Positions 1 through 6,907 of a stretch of DNA of 8,837 nt are shown one piece after another. Every line of letters starts with the position of its first letter. The first letter of the stretch is position 1. The notes beneath the pieces are model-generated. The model ran no database searches. It had not been told where the DNA came from and saw only the letters and a program-made list of their open reading frames with translations. The translations under genes were made by a program, and so were the position numbers. The stretch is from Spirochaetaceae bacterium (GTDB taxonomy: Bacteria > Spirochaetota > Spirochaetia > Treponematales > Breznakiellaceae), in NCBI GenBank assembly GCA_031257075.1, contig JAIRPM010000091.1:1-8837 (forward strand), read 5' to 3'.

Positions 1-1685
1 CTGTTTCTGAAATTCAAGATGTACGCAAAAACACATCCCTTGAACTTGAATTTTTTGTTCATGGCGCGCTTTGTGTAAGCGTTTCCGGCCTCTGCTTGTT
101 TTCTAGTTTTCTTGGCGGAAAATCGGCAAACCGCGGTATGTGTACGCAGGCATGCCGGCGGCTCTATACAGTAGATAATGATACATCCGGTTATTACTTT
201 AGCCCCCGCGATTTACAGTTGCTTGAAGAAGTAAAAACCATAGCCGCGCTTGGCATTAACGCCCTCAAAATAGAAGGCCGTATGAAAAGTGCCGAATACA
301 CCGGCACGGTAACAGCCGCCTACCGCCGCGTGTTAGACAGTTTGAACGCGCCGGAAACAGTGTATCAGGAGGCGTTAAAAGAGGGTTTGAGCCGGCTGCG
401 GGGCGATTTTGCCCGCGCCAAAACAATGTATTTGTTCCGCGCAAACGCGGCTGAACAGTGGCTGGAACCGTCTCAGCCCGGCGGAACGGGCATACCGTTG
501 GGAACAATAAAACGCATACATGGCGCGGGTGAAGAAAAACATATCTATATCGAAATTGAATCAACCGGCATTACGCTCGATATAGGCGATTCTATACGAA
601 TACACAGCGCGCATGATAACAATCGCGTATCTCATAAATTAAACTATGTGCGGCGCGATGAAAAAGGATACTGGCTTTCCGCGCCGGAAAGTTTTATTCC
701 GGGCGACAGTGTATATCTTATACAAAAACGCGCTGTCCACGCTTATTACAAGGATGTTCTGCCGCATGATTTGTCGCGCTATAAACAGCGCCCCGGTTTT
801 GACAAAGCGCCCGCCGTGCCTGCCATGTTTCCCAAAAACACGGCGCGTAACAAACCGCATAATGTACTGCCGGAAGGCATATATGCCGCCGTTTCATGTA
901 TCGAAGATTTATACATAGCGCAGTCAGAAAAACCAGCGTATATTATCATGCCGTTCAACAAAAAAAGCGCGGCGCATTTGCTTGCTTCTCAGCCAAAACC
1001 TCTGCCGTTCAAAAGCGCTCAATTTATTCTTTGGCTTGACCCTGTTGTTACCGTTGAACAGGATGAATTTCTTGCCGCATCATTAAATATGCTGTACGAA
1101 AAAGGTTATCATGTTTTTATGGCAAATAATCTTTCACAGATGGCTCTGCTTGCCAGCATGCGGCGCAGCGGCAAAAATCCGCTTATTATTGCGGGGCCGT
1201 ATTTATATGCCTTTAACCGTTATGCATGCTCATTTATTACAGAATGCGGCGCTTCGTATATTGTAAGCCCGCTGGAAAACTCCCGTCAAAATCTGGAAAA
1301 AACAACAATGGGAAAAGAACGGCAGCATATATTTATTACGGTCTTTTGCCACCCGCCGCTGTTCCGTTTCCGGTACAATATACCCGCATTCTATTCATTC
1401 AGGCAGTTTTATGACAGTACGGATGAAGCGTTTTACGCGCATGCGGTTTCCGGCGATGCCTGCGGCACAGGCGCAGTGGCGGTGCCGAACGCGCCTTTTG
1501 CTCTGACCGGCAAAATTCCGTTTATGCGGGAAGCGGGGTTTCGGCGTTTCATCCTTGATTTTACCGGCAAACCCCTGAAGAAAAACATCTACAAAAAAGT
1601 CTGGGAACATGCCCAAAAAGCCGCGCCGCTGGGCGGGGAACGCCATTTTAACTGGAAAAATGGTTTTTACAACACGGCGGAATAG
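1..1685 (+). CDS. U32 family protein, RlhA/TrhP-type RNA hydroxylase (5' partial)
   Basis: The reading frame is already open at position 3 and continues to a TAG at 1683-1685, giving 560 residues; the N-terminus lies upstream of the window, so the internal TTG at 96 is not the start. Residues 20-51 of the visible part hold the U32 signature: HGALC, then SGLC, then NRGMCTQAC, with cysteines at 24, 31, 47 and 51. That is CX6CX15CX3C, the same spacing I recall for E. coli TrhP. A further U32 signature, EGRMKSAEYTGTV, follows. U32 proteins such as TrhP, RlhA and UbiU/V are iron-sulfur hydroxylases; TrhP acts on tRNA uridine 34 and RlhA on 23S rRNA C2501, both using prephenate. The long C-terminal extension after the U32 core (GTGIPLGTIKRI, GDSIRIH, then about 300 residues) resembles the long RlhA/DUF3656 architecture; total length would be about 700 residues. 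Family assignment is firm; the RNA target is inference. Older annotation would say collagenase-like peptidase. Confidence 0.88.
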   Translation, partial: VSEIQDVRKNTSLELEFFVHGALCVSVSGLCLFSSFLGGKSANRGMCTQACRRLYTVDNDTSGYYFSPRDLQLLEEVKTIAALGINALKIEGRMKSAEYTGTVTAAYRRVLDSLNAPETVYQEALKEGLSRLRGDFARAKTMYLFRANAAEQWLEPSQPGGTGIPLGTIKRIHGAGEEKHIYIEIESTGITLDIGDSIRIHSAHDNNRVSHKLNYVRRDEKGYWLSAPESFIPGDSVYLIQKRAVHAYYKDVLPHDLSRYKQRPGFDKAPAVPAMFPKNTARNKPHNVLPEGIYAAVSCIEDLYIAQSEKPAYIIMPFNKKSAAHLLASQPKPLPFKSAQFILWLDPVVTVEQDEFLAASLNMLYEKGYHVFMANNLSQMALLASMRRSGKNPLIIAGPYLYAFNRYACSFITECGASYIVSPLENSRQNLEKTTMGKERQHIFITVFCHPPLFRFRYNIPAFYSFRQFYDSTDEAFYAHAVSGDACGTGAVAVPNAPFALTGKIPFMREAGFRRFILDFTGKPLKKNIYKKVWEHAQKAAPLGGERHFNWKNGFYNTAE

Positions 1686-1751
1686 CATTTCTTCCGGCTG
1701 TGCCGTGTTTTGGCGGCCTTGCCGGTAATTGTAAATTCAGCCAAAACCTAA

Positions 1752-1795
1752 GGGAAGCACTGATTTATTCTCGGTTGAATAAATCAGTGCTTCCC
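1752..1795. terminator. Perfect 19-bp palindrome between convergent genes, possible bidirectional terminator
   Basis: GGGAAGCACTGATTTATTC at 1752-1770 is exactly complementary to 1777-1795, with a 6-nt loop TCGGTT. It lies 66 nt after the U32 stop and 9 nt after the aldolase stop on the other strand, so both converging transcripts would read through it. Neither side has a classic U-run: the plus side is followed by CCCTGGGCATTT and the minus side by TTAGGTTTTGG. It may therefore act as a weak terminator or 3' mRNA stabiliser, or be a copy of a dispersed palindromic repeat, since part of it resembles the palindromes near 7033-7090. Confidence 0.55.
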
Positions 1796-1804
1796 CCTGG
1801 GCAT

Positions 1805-2440
1805 TTATCCTTGCCGGTGCTGTTCAACAACGGCGCGGGAATCGGCGGCTATTTTGGTAAGAGCAGGCCAGTCTCTGGCATTTACAAGTTTTTTGTCACA
1901 GAGCCACCCGCCGCCTACCGCATGGATTTGCGGAGCAATGTAATCGGCCAGATTGCCTAAATCGACCCCGCCTGTAGGTACAAACTTTAGGTGGGGAAAA
2001 GGACCTGACAGCGCCTTGATAGCCTTGATACCGCCGTACACATTGGCCGGGAAGAATTTTACTACAGAAAGCCCCGCATTGAGGGCGCGGGTAATTTCCG
2101 TGGGGGTTACGCAGCCGGGAAACACATCGATTTTCTGCTTTTGGCAATACTCAACAATCGCGTCATCAAAACCGGGGGAAACAATAAATTTTGCGCCGTT
2201 GTCTATTGCTTTTTTACAAGCGTCAAGGCTGAGTACTGTTCCCGCGCCGGCAAGGACATCAGGGCAGTTTTTTGCAACCGCCGCTATCGAAGGAAGCCCC
2301 GCCGCTGTGCGCAGGGTTATTTCAACTATATCAACGCCGCCGGCGCACAGCGCCCGTGCCGTATCCACAGCCTGCGCCGCATCATCCAAAACAACTACCG
2401 GAACAAGGTAGGTTTTTCCAATTCTTTCTCCTACTGTCAT
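1805..2440 (-). CDS. eda: 2-dehydro-3-deoxy-phosphogluconate / 4-hydroxy-2-oxoglutarate aldolase (KDPG/KHG aldolase)
   Basis: A 211-residue class I aldolase, the usual length for this family. It cleaves 2-keto-3-deoxy-6-phosphogluconate to pyruvate and glyceraldehyde 3-phosphate, and often 4-hydroxy-2-oxoglutarate, in the cytoplasm. Visible motifs: VEITLRT with the catalytic glutamate at E40 and R44; GAGTVL at 65-70; SPGFD at 88-92; VVKFFPA with the Schiff-base lysine K128; PTGGV at 155-159. The late phosphate-loop motif reads VGGGW (175-179), where E. coli Eda has a serine (GGSW), so phosphate binding may differ somewhat. The ATG at 2438-2440 is preceded on the minus strand by AAGGAG at 2452-2447, 6 nt away, which fixes the start. 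It lies 23 nt downstream of the lipoprotein gene on the same strand, probably cotranscribed. No edd or sugar-acid kinase gene is visible, so use for Entner-Doudoroff versus uronate or hydroxy-oxoglutarate catabolism cannot be decided here. Confidence 0.93.
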   Translation of the reverse strand: MTVGERIGKTYLVPVVVLDDAAQAVDTARALCAGGVDIVEITLRTAAGLPSIAAVAKNCPDVLAGAGTVLSLDACKKAIDNGAKFIVSPGFDDAIVEYCQKQKIDVFPGCVTPTEITRALNAGLSVVKFFPANVYGGIKAIKALSGPFPHLKFVPTGGVDLGNLADYIAPQIHAVGGGWLCDKKLVNARDWPALTKIAADSRAVVEQHRQG

Positions 2441-2463
2441 AAGTATCTCCTTACAAATAATTT

Positions 2464-3765
2464 TTATTTGCCGGCAGAAATTGCCGCGCTCGAATTAAGC
2501 GCTTCCGCAAGCCGGCGTATTTTTTCTAATGCATCTTCAATGGTTCCAAAGTCAATGGACGCGCCTGTTTTGCGTACATTATTTGCTACGCCTACGACTT
2601 CCGCGACAAACTGATTTTTGGTATTAAAAAAACTGATTTTACCGCTTAATACATAATCGGCTTTTGTCTTCGTTGTTTTATCAGGGGTTATTTCAGTATC
2701 GCTTTTATGCTCATTTTCCAGTGTTACCAAAATTGAGTCGCTTACCGCATCACGCGGAAAAACCGCAAAGGAACCTAAATTGGCAATGTCGGCGGCAAGC
2801 AAGTTGGAAAGCACTTCGGCATCGGCCGGTTCAATGCCCTCTGCCGGGTAGGCTATCGTGCGCACCGCAAGGCGCGGTTTTTCACCGCCGGCGTTTTTTT
2901 CCGCTGAAGAAAGAATTTTCTTTACCATTGCGGGAAAGAACGCGGGAATTTGCTGTGTATTCAAATACGGCTGATAATCGCCGGCAATAAGACGGCCTGT
3001 TTTCCCTTCCAGCATAACAATGAGAATAACAGAGCGGTCTCCTACCTTGCATGAATAACCGGCAAATACATAATCGGTTTCCAGTTTTTCGCTGATATCA
3101 AGCGCCGGCGAATAATTTACATGGTTATAATCCATGTACAATTCTTCGTTGGTTTTGCGGCGGATATTTGGTGTGAGCGGTACGATTGTATATTTTTTTG
3201 CTATATCAGGAATATTGGCAAGATGCCATGCGAATGTTTCGCCATGGTCATTGTCAATTCCCATGCCGGTAAAAGGAACAAAAGCGGCTTTGAGCGGCGC
3301 GGCGACTGCTGTGGCTGCCGCTGCCGGCGTCCAAGCCTTTAACTGTTCCGCATAAAATCTTCCGGCCTGCACCCCATCAGAAAATTGGAGAACATACTCA
3401 TCAAGATGGCTATATACTGTTACAACACGGCCAACTTTTCCATGAAGCGCGCCGTCAGTTACAACAAGCGTGTCTCCTTCGGAAAAGGTAGAAGGCCGCC
3501 GGCTCACAAGCTGCAGTTGGTTCCAATACATGCGCCGCGCATTTGTACGGTCGCCAAAATCAACCGTGTACGTAGTGTGTGATCTATCCGCTTCGGTGAT
3601 TTTGCCGGGAATGCCGCTCAATTCGCCGGAAATAACAATGACCATATCGCCAATGTTAAAGACACGTTCTGGAACAGCCGTGCGTGTAGCGCATCCGGTA
3701 ATGACAGCCATAACCGCGCACAATAAAGCGAAACGTACACAAAAACAGATTTGAACGCCTTTCAT
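2464..3765 (-). CDS. Lipoprotein with two SH3/KOW-like repeats and TolB/CsgG-like domains
   Basis: Starting at the ATG at 3765 gives 433 residues beginning with a typical lipoprotein signal: MKGVQ, a hydrophobic stretch at 12-23, and a lipobox ITGC with the lipidated cysteine at C25. A start at 3822 is open but would add 19 residues in front of the signal, so I reject it; the ribosome site for 3765 is weak. Residues 36-87 and 94-145 form two related repeats 58 residues apart, each with F..GD..VV..G.L.G..G, and ending R..Y...QL. These look like small beta-barrel KOW/SH3 modules. After an Ala-rich linker (146-157) comes a KAAFVPFTG strand, and later PRLAVRTIAYPAEG with a closing KADYVLSGKIS region, resembling the TolB-N/CsgG/FlgO fold found in many spirochaete lipoproteins. 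It is predicted to be anchored in an envelope membrane facing the periplasm. Molecular function unknown. It is the first gene of a likely two-gene unit with eda. Confidence 0.8.
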   Translation of the reverse strand: MKGVQICFCVRFALLCAVMAVITGCATRTAVPERVFNIGDMVIVISGELSGIPGKITEADRSHTTYTVDFGDRTNARRMYWNQLQLVSRRPSTFSEGDTLVVTDGALHGKVGRVVTVYSHLDEYVLQFSDGVQAGRFYAEQLKAWTPAAAATAVAAPLKAAFVPFTGMGIDNDHGETFAWHLANIPDIAKKYTIVPLTPNIRRKTNEELYMDYNHVNYSPALDISEKLETDYVFAGYSCKVGDRSVILIVMLEGKTGRLIAGDYQPYLNTQQIPAFFPAMVKKILSSAEKNAGGEKPRLAVRTIAYPAEGIEPADAEVLSNLLAADIANLGSFAVFPRDAVSDSILVTLENEHKSDTEITPDKTTKTKADYVLSGKISFFNTKNQFVAEVVGVANNVRKTGASIDFGTIEDALEKIRRLAEALNSSAAISAGK

Positions 3766-3898
3766 TGGTCTGCTTACTTCTCTGGGTATATTTTCGGCAT
3801 ATATATACAAATACTTAAACATGCGTTAAATGCGGCGCAAAACATTCTAAAACGCGATTGTAATTTCCAGATATAGATAAATTTCAGGGCAGCGCCAA

Positions 3899-5287
3899 TT
3901 AAATTGACTCTTCGGCAAGTCCTTGATTTTTGAGGCTTGCCGCATCAGCGTTGTCCTCCGACAGCACCGGTTCAGCAAGATTTTGGCTCGTACTGCGGAT
4001 AAACGACAAATAGCGCGAAACAACGTTTTTCATACATTCGTCATCTAACCATGTGTTTTTTTCAAAAGGGGCGGCGGCAAAACGCAGAATCGGATATTTT
4101 TCTGGAACATCTGTCCAATCAAAAGCATGGATGCCTTCAAGTTTTTCGAGCGTAGCGCTGCCGGAATTTTCCCGTACTGTTTTTTCCAATGCCGCATAAC
4201 GCCATAGGGCGCTTTCGTTTTGGGTATTATAATGAGAAGCAATAAACAAAACCGGCAGCGCCGGCTTGCATACATCGGCAAGGCCTTTGATTTTGAGCGG
4301 TTTGCGGAGTAAAAGGTAATTTCGCGCTTGGGTAATAAAGGCGAATGTCTGCGCGGGAGTTTCCAAGACCGGTTCCGCTTCCGCCGTAAAAACCGTGTAG
4401 AAATAACTTTCCAGCGCGATAACGCCGCGCAACGACGGATGCCCGGCGCAAAAACCGCTGTCTGCCGCAAGATACGCCGCCGCGCTGCCGCCCGCTCCAT
4501 ACCCCGCGATAATTTTTTTTGCATTGGGCCAGCGCGAATCAGCATAACGCATCAGAAATTGGATGTCATAGCGGCGTTCCGCTTCAAGTTTGCGTCCCAG
4601 TTCGTTTTCTTTTTTATACGAAACGCCGCGCGTAAGCACCTTCCAGTTATAAGGTATGCGGGCAAAACTAGAAAAACGCAGTTTGCCATTTTCCGTGTAT
4701 GCCGGCATATCAATATCGCCGCGTGAAAAAGAGAGGACAACGATTTTTTCCTGCGCGAGCGCGGCGCAAAGCGCGTCAACAACGCCCATCCCGCCGGTAA
4801 CAGGCGGGACTACCAGAAGCACATGCTCGCTTGTATCTTGTCCTGAGCCGTATATACGCGCGGTGTACTCATACCCTGTTTCGTTGTCCGCCAAATTGAT
4901 ATTTTGCGTATTTTCTGTTATGAGCGTGGAGGGGCGCATCGGCAGGAAAAACACGGCGCATGCGGCGGCAGCGCCTAAACAAAAAATACTGATAAAAAAT
5001 ACAATAACTTTTTTGTCGATAAAACCCACGCCGCGTAAATGCATAAGATATGAAAACAGCGCATTGGTATTGGTTATATTTATAATTATGATATATATAA
5101 GAAGCGGTATACATTCAGGCCGGAACCCGTAAGCCGCAAACACTCCTGCCGTGCAAAAAAACGCAACAAGCGGCAGCAGGACTATCCCGTCAACGTACCA
5201 AAGCGATTTTACATAGGGGCGTATGATAGGCAAAAAAAGAAAAAAGATTATGAGGATTTCAAGAACGCCTAAATCCAAATCACGCAT
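3899..5287 (-). CDS. Membrane-anchored alpha/beta-hydrolase-fold protein lacking the nucleophile serine
   Basis: I choose the ATG at 5287, giving 462 residues and an 8-nt overlap with the biotin ligase gene (ATGCGTGA holds both start and stop); the frame stays open to 5431 but that part overlaps the ligase coding sequence and carries no recognisable domain. Residues 8-24, 33-53, 58-75 and 93-115 are hydrophobic and look like about four membrane spans. Residues 155-433 resemble an alpha/beta-hydrolase: a strand HVLLVVPPVTGG (155-166), a strand KIVVLSFSRGD, a nucleophile elbow region KKIIAGYGAGGSAAAYLAA (257-275), a strand PVLFIASH and a late histidine in GIHAFDW (H387). The elbow reads GYGAGG, so the expected GXSXG serine is Gly264. 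It may be a non-catalytic relative, or use another residue. The C-terminal tail (434-462) is polar. The soluble domain probably faces the periplasm. Substrate and role unknown. Confidence 0.72.
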   Translation of the reverse strand: MRDLDLGVLEILIIFFLFLPIIRPYVKSLWYVDGIVLLPLVAFFCTAGVFAAYGFRPECIPLLIYIIIINITNTNALFSYLMHLRGVGFIDKKVIVFFISIFCLGAAAACAVFFLPMRPSTLITENTQNINLADNETGYEYTARIYGSGQDTSEHVLLVVPPVTGGMGVVDALCAALAQEKIVVLSFSRGDIDMPAYTENGKLRFSSFARIPYNWKVLTRGVSYKKENELGRKLEAERRYDIQFLMRYADSRWPNAKKIIAGYGAGGSAAAYLAADSGFCAGHPSLRGVIALESYFYTVFTAEAEPVLETPAQTFAFITQARNYLLLRKPLKIKGLADVCKPALPVLFIASHYNTQNESALWRYAALEKTVRENSGSATLEKLEGIHAFDWTDVPEKYPILRFAAAPFEKNTWLDDECMKNVVSRYLSFIRSTSQNLAEPVLSEDNADAASLKNQGLAEESI

Positions 5288-6083
5288 CCGCGCTCCCGAA
5301 ATGCAGTTCGCCGGCAACGCAGCGGCGCGGTTCCGCCCCGCCGCCGCATGCAAGGAGCAGCGCGCCGTCTGTGTCAATGCCAAGTAGTTCACCGGTAAGT
5401 ACCGCGCCGCTTTCCGCCGCTCCTTCGGCAAAAGAAACGCGCCTGCCTTTCATATACAAACGCTCTGATACAGCCTCATTCCATGCCGCATTGGTTTCGA
5501 GGCCGGCGCATAAAAACCGGAGTATCGTTTCCAAAAGCAAAAAACGCGGATCAGCCGCCGCAGATATGCGCATGGAGGCCGCCTTTTTTTGAAGAGCGCC
5601 CTCAATGCTTACGGCATCCGGCGCGGAAGTGAAACCGCGCTGAAACACATTCACGCCTATCCCGATAAACACATAATTTCCATCACTTTCGGTAAGGATG
5701 CCGCACAGTTTTTTATTATCAAGCATAATATCGTTCGGCCATTTAATTTTTACATTTTCGGCCAATTCCGGCCATAGCGTTTCCAGCGCTTCTGATACGG
5801 CAAGCCCGGCCCTCAATGTAAGGCCTTGGGGTATATCCGCAAACGAATCATAGTGCAAAATAATAGTACAGAGCAGATTTGATTTTGGCTCCGATTCCCA
5901 TTTGCGCCCCTGTATTCTGCCGCGCCCCGCCTGCTGAAAATCGGCTGTAACCACAGTGCCATGCGCGGCGCCTGCATGGGCAAAAAGCCGCCCTTCATCC
6001 ATTGTGCTGCCGCATTTCTCAAAATAATATACAGGCGAACCAAATATATTGCGGATTGAATTGTTAAGATTTAACATTTTCAT
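5280..6083 (-). CDS. birA: Biotin-[acetyl-CoA-carboxylase] ligase, monofunctional (no DNA-binding domain)
   Basis: Biotin-protein ligase activates biotin with ATP to biotinyl-AMP and attaches it to the acceptor lysine of biotin carboxyl carrier proteins. From the ATG at 6083 the protein has 267 residues. Motifs: STMDE (26-30, family STN.E), the biotin/ATP loop QAGRGR (51-56), KWPNDIM (114-120) followed by KLCGIL (125-130), and GIGVNV (141-146). A C-terminal SH3-like domain follows from about 211 (GRRVSF, GELLGIDTDGALLL, VAGELHFG). There is no N-terminal helix-turn-helix, so this is a class I, non-repressor ligase. The start at 6083 overlaps the upstream glycosyltransferase stop as ATGA, which suggests translational coupling; the open frame up to 6200 lies inside that gene and adds no family sequence. 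A second in-frame ATG at 6077 is possible. The biotinylated target is not in the window. Confidence 0.93.
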   Translation of the reverse strand: MKMLNLNNSIRNIFGSPVYYFEKCGSTMDEGRLFAHAGAAHGTVVTADFQQAGRGRIQGRKWESEPKSNLLCTIILHYDSFADIPQGLTLRAGLAVSEALETLWPELAENVKIKWPNDIMLDNKKLCGILTESDGNYVFIGIGVNVFQRGFTSAPDAVSIEGALQKKAASMRISAAADPRFLLLETILRFLCAGLETNAAWNEAVSERLYMKGRRVSFAEGAAESGAVLTGELLGIDTDGALLLACGGGAEPRRCVAGELHFGSADA

Positions 6084-6907
6084 ACAACTACAGGGTATTC
6101 TTTTCTGGAAAGGCGGGAGGCAAGTACTAAAATTTTGTAATATATATAGAGAAATACGCGAAAAAACCGCGCGGGCTTTTGGAAGCAGTATCCTATCCAT
6201 TCAAGGCCGGCGTTAAAAACCCAGCGTGAAGGGCGTTTGCGGTGTTCCGAAAACACGTCAAACATATCGCTGCACCACAGCCGCAGTCCCGGATTTAAAT
6301 GGGCGCTGTTGTGCGCCAGCCAGCGCTCACGGCCGGGAACACCCTGCCCTATCAGCAGGAGCGCCGGCGTTGATTTGCGTATCATTGTTATGATTGTCGG
6401 TTCGTTTTGTTTTTTGAAGTAACCGGGATAGCGCCCGATAATACGCAGGCGCGGAAAAGTTTGCCGTATGTTTTTTTCCGTTTTTGAGAGCACCGGCGGT
6501 TTTCCGCCCAAAAGGTAAACCGGCTGTTCGCGTTTTTCTAATATGGTCAAAAGGGTAATTATAAAATCAAACGGCATATAACGCACAGGCTGCGCGAGTT
6601 TTAAGAATTTTGCCGACTTGACCATGCTTTTGGATATGGGAATAACAAGCGCGGCATTCTGCACAAAAGAACGGTATTCCCCGGAACGGCGCGCGCGCAG
6701 CAAATCCCATACTGAAAGGAGAACGATATCTTTTCCCGTGCCCTCGGCAAGGAGCGCATAGACCAATTCTTCCAGTTTTTCCGGCGCGGCAATATCGAGC
6801 GGCACATTGAGCAACTCTATTTTTTCGCGTGCTTCCACATCTGTAGTATCGGCGTAAATCCGCCGCGCATAAAGCGCCCTCGGCAAAATGCCGGCGGCCA
6901 GCCGCAT
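6080..6907 (-). CDS. WecG/TagA/CpsF-family glycosyltransferase (GT26), divergent active site
   Basis: 275 residues. Members transfer ManNAc or ManNAcA (or related sugars) to polyprenyl-diphosphate-GlcNAc at the inner face of the cytoplasmic membrane, for teichoic acid, enterobacterial common antigen or capsule. Family marks: start of the domain at ELLNVPLD (31-38), VYLLGG (130-135), RIIGRYPGYF (155-164), LLIGQGVPGRERWL (184-197), WCSDMFDVFSEHRKRPSRW (211-229) and the characteristic tail GLEWIGYCFQKPARF (234-248). A further hydrophobic stretch (251-263) could aid membrane contact. The family PDG motif, whose Asp is the proposed catalytic base in Thermoanaerobacter TagA, aligns with P90-I91-S92, so the Asp is absent. 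First gene of the overlapping unit with birA and the hydrolase-like gene. The ATG at 6907 has no clear Shine-Dalgarno sequence and the first 25 residues are not conserved family sequence, so the true start may lie a little downstream. Confidence 0.82.
   Translation of the reverse strand: MRLAAGILPRALYARRIYADTTDVEAREKIELLNVPLDIAAPEKLEELVYALLAEGTGKDIVLLSVWDLLRARRSGEYRSFVQNAALVIPISKSMVKSAKFLKLAQPVRYMPFDFIITLLTILEKREQPVYLLGGKPPVLSKTEKNIRQTFPRLRIIGRYPGYFKKQNEPTIITMIRKSTPALLLIGQGVPGRERWLAHNSAHLNPGLRLWCSDMFDVFSEHRKRPSRWVFNAGLEWIGYCFQKPARFFRVFLYIYYKILVLASRLSRKEYPVVV

Noticed and set aside
96..98. TTG at 96 as the start of the U32 gene
   Set aside because: The same frame is open to position 3 and encodes the conserved HGALC and SGLC elements upstream of 96.
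3766..3898. Possible rho-independent terminator or promoter between the hydrolase-like gene and the lipoprotein gene
   Set aside because: No convincing stem with a U-run is seen. TTAACG and TATATA on the minus strand, 16 nt apart, are a weak promoter-like pair that also occurs easily by chance in this AT-rich gap.
5288..5431. N-terminal extension of the membrane hydrolase-like frame upstream of 5287
   Set aside because: It overlaps the conserved C-terminal coding sequence of birA in another frame, has no domain, and the ATG at 5287 gives a hydrophobic N-terminus with a short stop/start overlap.
6084..6200. N-terminal extension of birA into the glycosyltransferase gene
   Set aside because: The extra residues have no ligase or helix-turn-helix character and lie over the conserved GLEW tail of the upstream gene; ATGA coupling at 6083 is a better start.
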